64,000 nt of DNA from Hoeflea prorocentri (GTDB taxonomy: Bacteria > Pseudomonadota > Alphaproteobacteria > Rhizobiales > Rhizobiaceae): positions 248,001 to 312,000 of the forward strand of contig NZ_JAPJZI010000001.1 in assembly GCF_027944115.1 (NCBI RefSeq). Direction: 5' to 3'. The notes under the pieces were generated by a model. The model saw only the letters and a program-made list of their open reading frames with translations, did not search any database and was not told where the DNA came from. Shown piece by piece: positions 32,941 through 42,254 of this stretch (position 1 is its first letter; every line of letters starts with the position of its first letter). The translations under genes were made by a program, and so were the position numbers.

Positions 32941-33780
32941 ATGACTATGCGGAACCTCCATGAAGAAAAAGGTGCACACCAAAACGTTGCACGAGTTACG
33001 CTCGTTTTGTCCATCCTCGCGGATGCTTCAAGGGAAGGTATGAGATTTAAGGATGTTGTGACAATATCTGGTCTTAGTAAGACCGCAGCACATCGGTTGT
33101 TGGCTGGAATGGTACAATACGGTCTGGTTGATTTTGAGGAAGCTACGGCTCGTTACTATCTTGGTCTGGACATGGCTGTCTGGTCTTCAGAAGCCAATAA
33201 TAGATATGGCTTGGCTAAGATTTCCGAAGATGAACTGCGGGAGCTTTCCGAAGAGACGGAAGACACCGTTTATTTGATGGTACGAAGTAATTCCAAGTGC
33301 ATGTGTGTAGCCCGTGTTGAAGGTTCATATCCGATCAAGACATTGACGATTGATGTCGGAGCGTATCGCCCGTTGGGTGCTGGCGCTGGACCGCTCGCAA
33401 TCCTGGCGCATCAACCCGATCCCGAAATCGACAAGATACTCAAAGAAAACGAGGTCAGTATTCGCGAGTACGGGTTTTCGATAGCAGAATTAAAAAAAAT
33501 GGTGACGGATACGAGATCGCATGGCTATGCGACAATCGACAACCGTATCGTTCCAGGCATGTCCGGCGTCTCAGTCCCAATCAAGCGTCACGATGGTGTG
33601 GCATTTGCGGCGATCAACATCGTCGCTGTTCAAGATCGTATGAACTCAGAGCGTCGTCAGTGGATTGCGTCCACAATCAAGACGAAGGTGAGCAAGATTG
33701 AGGAAAAACTGAGTAACATCCTAACAGTCGATGGCTCGGAGTTTATCATAAGCAATTCGATCGCAGAAAAGGCTCAGTAG
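32941..33780 (+). CDS. IclR-family transcriptional regulator (module B)
   Basis: 279 residues from ATG 32941; an in-frame start at 32899 lacks support. It has a winged helix (HQNVARVTLVLSILADASREG, then KTAAHRLLAGMVQYGLV) and an effector-binding domain (SYPIKTLTIDVGAYRPLG, then IVPGMSGVSVPIKR). It is paralogous by eye to the regulator at 22217-23053. The gene points toward the convergent TctABC operon and stands next to the IS element. The ligand is presumably the carboxylate imported by the adjacent transporters. Confidence 0.9.
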   Translation: MTMRNLHEEKGAHQNVARVTLVLSILADASREGMRFKDVVTISGLSKTAAHRLLAGMVQYGLVDFEEATARYYLGLDMAVWSSEANNRYGLAKISEDELRELSEETEDTVYLMVRSNSKCMCVARVEGSYPIKTLTIDVGAYRPLGAGAGPLAILAHQPDPEIDKILKENEVSIREYGFSIAELKKMVTDTRSHGYATIDNRIVPGMSGVSVPIKRHDGVAFAAINIVAVQDRMNSERRQWIASTIKTKVSKIEEKLSNILTVDGSEFIISNSIAEKAQ

Positions 33781-33792
33781 TTAAAAGCCAAT

Positions 33793-35286
33793 TCAACTTT
33801 GCGGTCCTTGACGATCAATTTTTGCATCTTTGATCTCATGCCGTGCTGACCACACAAGCGACGCGACAAACAGCACTATGAACACCCAGCAAATCGGACT
33901 GCGGAAAAAGTAAGTCCAATCGTCAGCTATCAACAAGCTTCGACGCAGGTTGTCTTCAAACTTGGGTGCCAAAATGAATGCTAGAATAAATGGTGCAATT
34001 GGGATCTGTGTCTTCTTGAATGCAAAACCAATGACACCGAAAAACAGCATCACACCGACATCAAATAGATTGTTTGCAACCGCATAGCTGCCAAACAGAC
34101 AGAACAAGAAGACTATTGGCATAAGCAACTCGCCCGGTACACGCGTGATAACTGCAAACGACTTCATAACGAAACGGCCAGCAATCAGCAGCACGATTGA
34201 ACTGAACATCACACCCAAAAAGATAGCGTAGACAATGTCGGCGTTCGTTTGAAACAGGAGGGGGCCGGGAGCCAAATTATGTATCGTGAAAGCCCCAAGG
34301 ATCACTGCGGTAACAACATCGCCTGGCACTCCAAGGGCCAATAAAGGGATCATTGTTGCGCCAGCGACACCGTTGTTTCCTGCTTCTGAAGCACAAACGC
34401 CCTCCACCTCACCCTTACCGAATTTGTCGCCATTCGGAGAAAACCTCTTCGCCAAACCGTAAGAAAGAAAGGCCGCAGCTGTCGCTCCCGCACCCGGAAT
34501 GGCTCCGACAATGACCCCAATAAAACTGCCTCTAAAGATTGAAGGTGCACACTTACGGTAGTCCTCAAGAGTGAACTTGGACCTATCCAATGCGCGAGCC
34601 GAATGTTCCTGTGCCCTTTTGTGATAGAATTCTAGGATTTCTGGCAAGGCAAACAAACCGACCAGCATCGGGATGAAACTTATACCGCTCATCAGGTTCA
34701 GATTGCCGAACGTCAGACGTTCAGTTCCATAAACAAGATCCAGACCTACCAAAGAAAATATCACGCCAATCAATGCAGATATCATTCCTTTCACTTGTGA
34801 CCCCGATGAAATCGCAATGACAATCGTGAGTGAAAACGCGATAAGCCACAGAAATTCCGGTGGACCAAATTTTAAGGCTATCGAAGCCAAAACCCCTGCG
34901 AACAATATCAGGCAGATGTTTGAGACCAGATCGGCAGTACAGGAAGCGTAAAGTGCGCCCATTAATGCGCGCGTTGCTTGCCCATTCTGTGTCATCGGGT
35001 ATCCATCAAGCGTGGTACATGCGGCCGCGGGTGTTCCGGGTGTGCGAATGAGAATTGCGGAAATAGATCCTCCAAGAACGCCACCTTTGTAAATCCCAAC
35101 AAGCAGCAGGATGGATGTCACCGGGTCCATATGGAACGTGAACGGAAGGACAAGGGCCACACCCATGACCGCAGATAATCCTGGAATAGCCCCGATGAAC
35201 AACCCGATGAGGACACCCGCTGCTATGGCCAGGAAATTTTGCAGCTGGAAGAAAACATCAACTGCGCCTTGAAGGTTAGCAAGCAT
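33793..35286 (-). CDS. tctA: Tripartite tricarboxylate transporter, large permease TctA
   Basis: 497 residues, close to the family norm, with about twelve hydrophobic segments. Conserved blocks are the N-terminal GAIPGLSAVMGVALVLPFTF and GIYKGGVLGGSISAILIRTP, and the second-half GAIPGAGATAAAFLSYG and EAGNNGVAGATMIPLLALG. It forms the sodium- or proton-coupled membrane channel of the TTT system. It is encoded 12 bases after tctB in a minus-strand operon with tctC. The TctC receptor determines specificity, usually di- or tricarboxylates. Confidence 0.94.
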   Translation of the reverse strand: MLANLQGAVDVFFQLQNFLAIAAGVLIGLFIGAIPGLSAVMGVALVLPFTFHMDPVTSILLLVGIYKGGVLGGSISAILIRTPGTPAAACTTLDGYPMTQNGQATRALMGALYASCTADLVSNICLILFAGVLASIALKFGPPEFLWLIAFSLTIVIAISSGSQVKGMISALIGVIFSLVGLDLVYGTERLTFGNLNLMSGISFIPMLVGLFALPEILEFYHKRAQEHSARALDRSKFTLEDYRKCAPSIFRGSFIGVIVGAIPGAGATAAAFLSYGLAKRFSPNGDKFGKGEVEGVCASEAGNNGVAGATMIPLLALGVPGDVVTAVILGAFTIHNLAPGPLLFQTNADIVYAIFLGVMFSSIVLLIAGRFVMKSFAVITRVPGELLMPIVFLFCLFGSYAVANNLFDVGVMLFFGVIGFAFKKTQIPIAPFILAFILAPKFEDNLRRSLLIADDWTYFFRSPICWVFIVLFVASLVWSARHEIKDAKIDRQGPQS

Positions 35287-35298
35287 GCCGAAAAGTTC

Positions 35299-35781
35299 CT
35301 AGAATAGACCTAAAGGGATTGGCACGCTCAGAATGAGGCCGAAAAACCCCGAAACAATGAGTGGAAATATCAAGCCAACAACTGCGTAAGAGGTTAGGTG
35401 CGCGCGTCCAGACAACTTCAGCAACCCTATCCCCACAACGGCGCCTGCGAGAGGTAAACCGATCAAGTAAGAGAGTGGCAGGCTTGCAAGTAACAGCAAC
35501 AATCCAAGAAACTCGTTTAGTGATACAGCGCCGAACCGTGTGGTTAATTCGGTGTTTCGTGCACCAGCTCGAAATGTTCCCACAAAACCTATGATCGCAA
35601 ACAGACCAACAAGTATTGTGCTGCAGTATGCGAGGAAACGTGGGCTTGATGGGTCAAAGACTGACCCATCATTGTCCGCCGGTAAATTGATGCCATAGGG
35701 AATTCCGATGGCGGAAAATCCCACTGAAATGGCGAAAAGCGAGACGTAAAGTAGGCCATCACCGCTAATTTTGGTCTTCAT
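35299..35781 (-). CDS. tctB: Tripartite tricarboxylate transporter, small permease TctB
   Basis: 160 residues with four hydrophobic segments, the usual TctB layout. There is an N-terminal helix ending IGIPYGINLP, a second around residues 45-65, and the last two in LLLLLASLPLSYLIGLPLAG and VGLIFPLIVSGFFGLI. It is the weakly conserved small subunit that pairs with TctA, recognised mainly by size, topology and position between tctC and tctA. Confidence 0.88.
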   Translation of the reverse strand: MKTKISGDGLLYVSLFAISVGFSAIGIPYGINLPADNDGSVFDPSSPRFLAYCSTILVGLFAIIGFVGTFRAGARNTELTTRFGAVSLNEFLGLLLLLASLPLSYLIGLPLAGAVVGIGLLKLSGRAHLTSYAVVGLIFPLIVSGFFGLILSVPIPLGLF

Positions 35782-35823
35782 GGCTTGGCCTTCCCCGCCT
35801 CGCTCTTCGCCTTGTTGAGCGGT

Positions 35824-36804
35824 TTATTTTTTAGGAATGCCTGCAGTGTTCACGACATCATTCCACTTTGCTAATTCATTTGCCACATGCGCGCGCAGAT
35901 CTTCAGGCGAACCGCCGTCAATTGTTGCTGCTCGACTTACGGCGAAATCCCGGAAGTCATCCGTTTCAAAAACCGCGTTAAGTGCCTTATTGATCTCTGC
36001 GACCTTTTCGTCTGAGATTCCCTTTGGTGCAAACATCCCGAACCAAGCCTGAACTTCGAAATCCGACATCGAAGCTCCGCCGACTTCTTGGATCGTTGGG
36101 ACATCTGGAAGCTGAGGAGAGCGCTCCGCAGTAGTGACCGCCAGCGCTTTTACTGCACCTGACTGGATATGTTTGATAGCAGAAGGCGCGTTGTCGAACA
36201 TCATATCGACCTGTGCACCAAGCAAAGCTGGAATGGCTTCACCACTACCTTTGTAGGGAACGTGAACGATATCAAGGCCCGTATTGGCCTTGAATAGTTC
36301 GCCGGACAAATGAACGGAACTACCTACGCCTGAGGAAGCAAAAGTGAGCTTCTCTGATTTAGCGAGTTCGAGCAATTCTTCATAAGTGTCTGCGGGAGAA
36401 CTCGCAGGTACAACCAAAACGTTCGGGACGGAATATACCCGCCCGATAGGCTCAAAGCTGTCGACTGGATCATACTGCAATGAGGTGTAGATCGCTGGAG
36501 CGATGCCATGGGATGAGATCTGACCCAAGAAGAGGGTATTGCCGTCATTAGGCGCGCCAGCTGCTTTTGTTGTTCCGAGCGTGCCGCCTGCGCCTGGAAA
36601 ATTCTGAACGACAATGCTCTCACCCGTCTGACTTGACAAAATGTCTGCAATTTTGCGGGCGGTCGTGTCCGTTGAACCACCGGCTCCATAGGAGACGATC
36701 AGTTCTATTGTTTCTGTTGGCCATTCATCCGCGGCGGATACCGCTGGGAACATCATTGTCGAGGCAATGATTGCTGCACTTAAACTCTTAACTGTTAGCT
36801 TCAT
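35824..36804 (-). CDS. tctC: Tripartite tricarboxylate transporter receptor TctC (Bug family)
   Basis: 326 residues with a signal peptide (MKLTVKSLSAAIIASTMMF, ending AVSAA), then the TctC fold: the ligand-loop IVSYGAGGSTDTTARKIA near 34, NFPGAGGTLGTTKAAGA near 65 and VPYKGSGEAIPALLGAQVDM near 185. It binds a carboxylate in the periplasm. It is the first gene of the tctC-tctB-tctA operon. Its promoter region contains TTCCGATAAAA at 36830, reminiscent of the IclR half-operator. Confidence 0.93.
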   Translation of the reverse strand: MKLTVKSLSAAIIASTMMFPAVSAADEWPTETIELIVSYGAGGSTDTTARKIADILSSQTGESIVVQNFPGAGGTLGTTKAAGAPNDGNTLFLGQISSHGIAPAIYTSLQYDPVDSFEPIGRVYSVPNVLVVPASSPADTYEELLELAKSEKLTFASSGVGSSVHLSGELFKANTGLDIVHVPYKGSGEAIPALLGAQVDMMFDNAPSAIKHIQSGAVKALAVTTAERSPQLPDVPTIQEVGGASMSDFEVQAWFGMFAPKGISDEKVAEINKALNAVFETDDFRDFAVSRAATIDGGSPEDLRAHVANELAKWNDVVNTAGIPKK

Positions 36805-36997
36805 ATTTTTCCTCCCTAACGAAACAAAGTTCCGATAAAAGTTATTTTATATTTATATCAGGTGTCAAGTTCCGCGACATTGGGTCCAAAGATTTTCGAT
36901 GTTTCGGACAAGCAGAACGTCCTTGAACAATGCTCAACGGAGTGATCGTGAGACAAATTTATGTAGTTGGAACAAACTTGCACCGGTGCCTGCGCGG

Positions 36998-37804
36998 TTA
37001 ACAACGCAATGTCAGACCGCCATCTATCACGAGTTCTGTGCCCGTTATTGATTTCGCTCGATCCGAGGAGAGGAAGGAGACTGCGTGCGCCACATCCCAT
37101 GCATCTCCCATTTTTCCGATAGGGACTTTACTATCGCGCTCGGCGATGAATTTTACTGCCTCTGAGGGGTCTTTGTTTTTCATCAATCTCTCTGTGACCA
37201 ATGGAGTATTCATAAGACCGGGAATGACAGTATTGATGCGAACACCTTGGCGCGCGACACTTATTGCGGACGATCGGCCCAATTGGATGAGTGCGGCCTT
37301 TGCAGCCGAATATGCCACGGCATTGCTCTCTAGGCATCGGATGCCAGCGATTGAACCAACGTTGATTACCGAGCCGCTCTTCCGCTTTATCATAACAGGC
37401 AATACAAGCTTCAAGATTCTGAAGACGTAACCAACATTAAGCTCGAACTGCCGTAGCCAAGCTTCGGGAGCGAGTGTTAAAATATCGCCCGGAACCGAGC
37501 CGCCTACACAGTTCACCAGAATGTCTATCTGCCCGAGATGCCGCTGCGCGGCCAAAACGGAGTTTTCTAGCTCGTGTTGGTCGATGACATCGCAAACGAT
37601 CTTTTCGAACGCCCCCACATATCGTTCCGTTTCCTGCAAGGCGGAAAGGTTCTGATCTATCCCGCAAACAGCTGCACCTTCAGCGCGCAGTACTGAGACT
37701 ATCGCACGTCCATTTCCCCACCCGCTTCCGACTGATCCAGCCCCAACAATAAGTGCGCGTTTACCCGTTAGCATTGCGCCAGGCTTGTAATTTGTATCTT
37801 GCAT
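36998..37804 (-). CDS. SDR-family oxidoreductase (module B, first)
   Basis: 268 residues with GGGGAGAG upstream of ATG 37804. The cofactor motif is the less common GAGSVGSGWGNG, an insert-containing variant of TGxxxGxG. NCVGGSVPGD, the catalytic Ser in VINVGSIAGI and the YSAAK tetrad follow, and then PGLMNTPLV. By eye it differs from the other two SDRs of the region and may act on a different alcohol or ketone. It is 36 bases from the second SDR gene on the same strand, so they form one operon running toward tctC. Confidence 0.88.
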   Translation of the reverse strand: MQDTNYKPGAMLTGKRALIVGAGSVGSGWGNGRAIVSVLRAEGAAVCGIDQNLSALQETERYVGAFEKIVCDVIDQHELENSVLAAQRHLGQIDILVNCVGGSVPGDILTLAPEAWLRQFELNVGYVFRILKLVLPVMIKRKSGSVINVGSIAGIRCLESNAVAYSAAKAALIQLGRSSAISVARQGVRINTVIPGLMNTPLVTERLMKNKDPSEAVKFIAERDSKVPIGKMGDAWDVAHAVSFLSSDRAKSITGTELVIDGGLTLRC

Positions 37805-37840
37805 TCTCTCCCCTGTCTGTCGTCTCGCGTTATGCAGTGC

Positions 37841-38653
37841 TCAAATATCTGCAATTCCGGCAGTCAAACCGCCGCAGACATAGAGTGTTTGTCCGGTGAT
37901 GAAGCCTGAGGTTTCTTCAAGGAAGAACTGAACCGCCCGAGCAACATCAGCCGTCGTGCCTAACCGTCCCACTGGAATTGACGACACGAGTGCCCGCTCT
38001 TGTGGGCTTCCCTTGGGGTTAACTTTTTCAAAGAGTTCAGTTGAAATCGGGCCAGGGCCGACGGCATTTACGGTTATGTTGTGCTGTGCGAGTTCCAAAG
38101 CCCAAACCCGGGTCATCGAAATCATCGCGCCCTTCGTTGCGGCGTAAGCTGTCCGATTGGACTTCCCGAGCGCCGCCCGGCTCGAAACATTTACAATGCG
38201 CCCCCAGCCAGCTTCCTTCATTGTCTCTGCCACTGCCTTTGCGCAATAAGCCGGACCAACCATGTTCAGAGGGACCAGTTTCTCAAAATCAGCATCGGTG
38301 GTCTCTGAAAGCGAATGGGATATCGAAAATCCAGCATTATTGACCAACCCAACAATGCTGAATTCTTCCTTTAATTCTCCAACGGTATTCTCAATCTGAT
38401 GCGCGTTCGTGAGGTCGACACGACGAAAAACGCAATCCTGGTCATCGCTGGGTTTTGCAATATCAAAATTGATGACGCTTGTGCTGGAGTCTGCCAGCGC
38501 CGCAATGACTGCAGCGCCAATCCCGCGTGATCCGCCAGTTACAATCACAGCGTTCGGTTTTTGACTAGCCAAAGATTCTCCCCCTCCTTCTAAGGTCGGT
38601 CCTATGCCAGGCGTTCCTGGCGTCGGATGGTCTAGATTCCGCTCGAACTTCAT
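37841..38653 (-). CDS. SDR-family oxidoreductase (module B, second)
   Basis: 270 residues, with an N-terminal extension of about 30 residues before the Rossmann motif TGGSRGIGAA. NNAGFSISH, VNVSSRAALG and the catalytic YAATKGAMIS are present, and it ends GFITGQTLYVCGGLTAG. It parallels the module A SDR at 21505-22230 (TRVWALEL, NAVGPGPISTEL), which supports a common origin of the two modules. The start faces the ThDP enzyme gene, with a palindromic operator in between, so both are probably controlled by the IclR regulator. Confidence 0.9.
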   Translation of the reverse strand: MKFERNLDHPTPGTPGIGPTLEGGGESLASQKPNAVIVTGGSRGIGAAVIAALADSSTSVINFDIAKPSDDQDCVFRRVDLTNAHQIENTVGELKEEFSIVGLVNNAGFSISHSLSETTDADFEKLVPLNMVGPAYCAKAVAETMKEAGWGRIVNVSSRAALGKSNRTAYAATKGAMISMTRVWALELAQHNITVNAVGPGPISTELFEKVNPKGSPQERALVSSIPVGRLGTTADVARAVQFFLEETSGFITGQTLYVCGGLTAGIADI

Positions 38654-38681
38654 TGAGTAAATCGAGTGAAAATAGGAAATA

Positions 38682-38696
38682 TTCCGTTTAACAGAA
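38682..38696. promoter_or_regulatory. Putative IclR operator between SDR and ThDP enzyme genes
   Basis: TTCCGTTTAACAGAA differs at one base from the perfect palindrome TTCCGTTTAACGGAA. It lies 28 bases before the SDR start and about 90 bases before the ThDP enzyme start. Confidence 0.55.
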
Positions 38697-38786
38697 CTTT
38701 TTCCCGTTGAAAAGGTATCCGAAGTGGTTCAGTATGCGTCGAATTTTGAGGCAGAGTTTCTCTGCACGGTATCAAAAGGGAGGAAT

Positions 38787-40544
38787 ATGGCCTTGCAAAA
38801 TAACCCCATAGACAGCGCTGACACTGTCACCATGACAGGCGCTGAGGCGATAGTAGAAATTCTGGAATGCGCCAAGGTTGGCCCAATGTTTGGGATGGGT
38901 GGGTTTCAACTGCTTCCTTTCTACGAAGCAGTGCGCGTTAAGGGATTGAACCACCATCTGATCAATGATGAGCGCTGCGGATCCTTTGCTGCAGATTCCT
39001 ATGCGCGCGTGTCTGGTCGGCCGGGAATTTGCGACGCAACTCTGGGCCCAGGAGCAACCAATTTTGTTACGTCATTGGTAGAAAGTTTGAATGCGGGCAT
39101 CCCTCAAGTCGTTTTCATCGGGGATACCCATCGGGATCACTCCTGGAAAAATATGACTCAGGAATCCCGTCAGGTGGACATTCTGCGTCCTGCTGCAAAA
39201 GAAGTGATCCGCATCGAGAGGGCTTCACGTGTTCCTGAGCTTGTGCGCCGAGCATTTGCGGTGGCCACCTCTGGTCGACCGGGTCCTGTTGTCGTGGATG
39301 TGCCCGAAGATATCGCACATGATACTTACGAGTATCCTCTTTCCGATTTTTGGATCGACCTAACCACAACCCGCTTTCCCGCATACCGTTCCCGCCCAGA
39401 TGCGGCGGATGTGGCGAAAGCTGCGGTAGCAATCGCAAAATCAAAGCGTCCTTTGATCTTGGCCGGTGGCGGTGTGCACATTGCACAGGCATATGACGCC
39501 CTGCAGGCTTTTGCTGAAGCACAAGCTATCCCAGTGGCGCACACTTTGTCAGGTAAGGGTGCGATTGCTTGTACCCATCAATTGTCTGTCGGCCTATTTG
39601 GTCGCTACTCGCGCATCGCCAATGCTCTCGTTGAGAAGGCTGATTGCTTTATTGTCGTCGGCTGCAAGATGGGAGAAATTGCGACCAAACGTTTCCAACT
39701 GTTCAATGACCCCTCTATTCCTGTCGTGCACCTTGAAGTGTTGCCCGAAGAAATAGGGCGAACCACGAAGTCTGATTTTCCTTTGATCGGTGATGCGAAA
39801 TGCGGGCTGGAAGATCTCACCGCCGCACTCAGTCATTATGGCGCGGCCGCGCAGCGTGATCGGGCCGAGTACATACTTGAAATCGCGCCGCGCATGGAAA
39901 AATGGCGCAACGCCGCCAAAGACAAACTGCATGGTACAGGTAGCCCGATTGGAATGGGGCGCATGCTGACTGAGCTGAACAATGAAATGCCAGCGGAGTC
40001 CGTTCTGATCGCAGACGGTGGCTTCGCTGCGCATTGGGGTGGCCTTTTGTATGACACCAAAAAGGCCGGACGTCGGTTTGTAGCCGATCGTGGCTTTGCC
40101 TCGATCGGTTATGGTCTGCCCGGCGCAATGGGGGCCCAGCTTGCTGTTCCAGATCAGCCCGTTGTGGCCATTACAGGAGATGGTGGCTTCAACATGGTTC
40201 TTGGCGAGCTTGAAACCGCCATTCGAGCTAAAACACCGTTCACGCTGATGATCGTGAACAACGCGGCATCGGGTTATATCAAGTCGCTACAGCACGCGAT
40301 GTATGGGTCCTATCAGTCCTCAGATCTTGTTGAAATGAACTATGCCGAAATCGCTAAATCCTTCGGCGCGCATGGCATTCGTGTTGATGATCCGGAGAAG
40401 CTTGCACCCGCCATTCGCGAGGCGAATGCCGAACGGTCGAAGCCATCAGTCATCGACGTCGTGGTCACTCGCGATCCAGCGAAGATGCTGCCAGGTGTTG
40501 ATAGCAGAACAATCAAAGTCAAGAAGGGCGATCGACCCGTCTAG
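38787..40544 (+). CDS. Thiamine-diphosphate-dependent enzyme (module B)
   Basis: 585 residues from ATG 38787, which follows GGGAGGA; the frame extends to 38724 without a good start. Layout and motifs repeat those of the enzyme at 24058: TGAEAIVEILE, the activating Glu in NDERCG, HSWKNMTQESRQ, GGGVHIAQAY in the central domain, and GDGGFNMVLGELE ending IVNN. Most blocks are identical by eye, so this is a duplicated enzyme that may have diverged in substrate. No regulatory subunit gene follows. The aldehyde dehydrogenase lies 77 bases downstream, suggesting that the product is an aldehyde that is oxidised next. Confidence 0.88.
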   Translation: MALQNNPIDSADTVTMTGAEAIVEILECAKVGPMFGMGGFQLLPFYEAVRVKGLNHHLINDERCGSFAADSYARVSGRPGICDATLGPGATNFVTSLVESLNAGIPQVVFIGDTHRDHSWKNMTQESRQVDILRPAAKEVIRIERASRVPELVRRAFAVATSGRPGPVVVDVPEDIAHDTYEYPLSDFWIDLTTTRFPAYRSRPDAADVAKAAVAIAKSKRPLILAGGGVHIAQAYDALQAFAEAQAIPVAHTLSGKGAIACTHQLSVGLFGRYSRIANALVEKADCFIVVGCKMGEIATKRFQLFNDPSIPVVHLEVLPEEIGRTTKSDFPLIGDAKCGLEDLTAALSHYGAAAQRDRAEYILEIAPRMEKWRNAAKDKLHGTGSPIGMGRMLTELNNEMPAESVLIADGGFAAHWGGLLYDTKKAGRRFVADRGFASIGYGLPGAMGAQLAVPDQPVVAITGDGGFNMVLGELETAIRAKTPFTLMIVNNAASGYIKSLQHAMYGSYQSSDLVEMNYAEIAKSFGAHGIRVDDPEKLAPAIREANAERSKPSVIDVVVTRDPAKMLPGVDSRTIKVKKGDRPV

Positions 40545-40621
40545 CATCCATCTCAATGGTGAAGCGGCAGCAACTTGCGTCGCGTCACCCTTAGCTTTCA
40601 ACTTAACCGCATCCTTTCTCC

Positions 40622-42106
40622 ATGACCGAAAACTCAAATAAATTGCCCGGAACTCTCAAGAACAGTGAACTTCTCTGCAACAGCGCGCTCATTGGTAACC
40701 GCTGGGTCCAAGCAGATGAAGTCCAGGTATCCTTCAAGGTCACGAACCCGTCGACTGGTGCTGTTCTTGCGACGTTGCCTGATCTAGGTGTTTCGGAGAC
40801 GCGGGCTGCAATTGATGCCGCCCATATTGCTCAAAAGTCCTGGGCGGCGAAGACGGGTAAAGAACGCTCAGTGGTGCTGCGGCGGTGGCACGATCTCATG
40901 GTCGCCAATGTCGATGATCTCGGCGCTATCCTCTGCGCTGAGATGGGCAAACCCCTTGTCGAAGCCAAGGGAGAGATCCTCTACGGTGCGAGCTTCATCG
41001 AATGGTTTGCCGAGGAGGCAAAGCGCATCTACGGCGACATCATTCCCGGCCATCAGCCCGACAAACGCATCATGGTCCTGAAGCAGCCCGTAGGTGTTGT
41101 CGCATCCATCACGCCATGGAACTTCCCCAATGCAATGATCGCGCGTAAAGTGGCTCCTGCCCTTGCGGTCGGCTGTGCCTTTGTTGCTCGACCCGCAACT
41201 GAGACACCCCTTTCGGCACTGGCCATGGCCAAACTCGCTGAAGATGCCGGGCTGCCGGCAGGGCTCTTCTCGGTCATCACATCGACACGGAGTGCGGAGA
41301 TCGGACAGGAGTTTTGCTCCAATGAAAAGGTCCGCAAACTCACTTTCACCGGTTCAACCGAAGTCGGTCGCATCCTGATGAAGCAGTCCGCCGATCAGGT
41401 GATGAAGACCTCCATGGAACTGGGCGGCAACGCCCCCTTCATTGTCTTTGACGATGCTGATCTTGATGCGGCCGTAGAAGGCGCGATGATATCGAAATAC
41501 CGCAACAACGGGCAGACCTGCGTATGCGCAAACCGCATATATGTTCAGGCCGGAGTCTATGACGCCTTTGCCGAGAAGCTTGTTGCTGCCGTCGAGGAGA
41601 TGAAGGTCGGCGACGGATTTGAGGATGGCGTCACTGCCGGCCCGCTGATCAGTGAGAAGGCTGTCGACAAAGTCGAGGACCACATCAAAGATGCGATCTC
41701 CAAAGGCGCATCGATTGTGACGGGTGGCAAACGACACGCGCTCGGTGGAACCTTCTTCGAGCCAACCGTGTTGAGGGATGTCACCCGAGAGATGTTAATT
41801 GCATCTGATGAGACTTTTGGACCAGTTGCTCCGCTCTTTCGCTTTGAAACCGTCGAAGATGTGGTCGAACAGGCCAATGATACGATCTTTGGCCTCGCAT
41901 CTTACTTCTATGCCAATGATCTTTCGAAGGTCTGGCGTGTGGCAGAAGCGCTTGAATACGGCATGGTTGGTGTGAACACAGGATTGATCTCTACCGAGGT
42001 CGCGCCCTTCGGAGGCGTCAAGCAATCGGGCCAGGGACGTGAGGGTTCGAAATATGGTGCCGATGACTATCTCGAACTGAAATATCTCTGTCTTGGAGGC
42101 CTTTAA
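40622..42106 (+). CDS. Succinate-semialdehyde-dehydrogenase-like aldehyde dehydrogenase (GabD type)
   Basis: 494 residues with TPWNFPN (Asn167), FTGSTEVGR near 242, the base Glu266 in MELGGN and the nucleophile Cys300 in GQTCVCANR. The second cysteine two residues on is a hallmark of the GabD group. The usual KPA of the NADP site is replaced by RPA (ARPATETP). It follows the ThDP enzyme and would oxidise its semialdehyde product to a dicarboxylate that enters central metabolism. The gene truncated by the IS at 31374 appears to be its module A counterpart. The family is clear; the physiological substrate is inferred. Confidence 0.9.
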   Translation: MTENSNKLPGTLKNSELLCNSALIGNRWVQADEVQVSFKVTNPSTGAVLATLPDLGVSETRAAIDAAHIAQKSWAAKTGKERSVVLRRWHDLMVANVDDLGAILCAEMGKPLVEAKGEILYGASFIEWFAEEAKRIYGDIIPGHQPDKRIMVLKQPVGVVASITPWNFPNAMIARKVAPALAVGCAFVARPATETPLSALAMAKLAEDAGLPAGLFSVITSTRSAEIGQEFCSNEKVRKLTFTGSTEVGRILMKQSADQVMKTSMELGGNAPFIVFDDADLDAAVEGAMISKYRNNGQTCVCANRIYVQAGVYDAFAEKLVAAVEEMKVGDGFEDGVTAGPLISEKAVDKVEDHIKDAISKGASIVTGGKRHALGGTFFEPTVLRDVTREMLIASDETFGPVAPLFRFETVEDVVEQANDTIFGLASYFYANDLSKVWRVAEALEYGMVGVNTGLISTEVAPFGGVKQSGQGREGSKYGADDYLELKYLCLGGL

Positions 42107-42254
42107 GCAACGAGCTATCCCTGAACCGCGTGCTCATCTTCCCAAGCAGCATGGCCACTCGGCCGGTGGGTAAAACCTCTTCCTGCTCACCGGCTTTTTT
42201 GGCGGAGACCATTGGTCCGGAAACGACGAGTCAACGTTCACATGTCTTTCTGCG

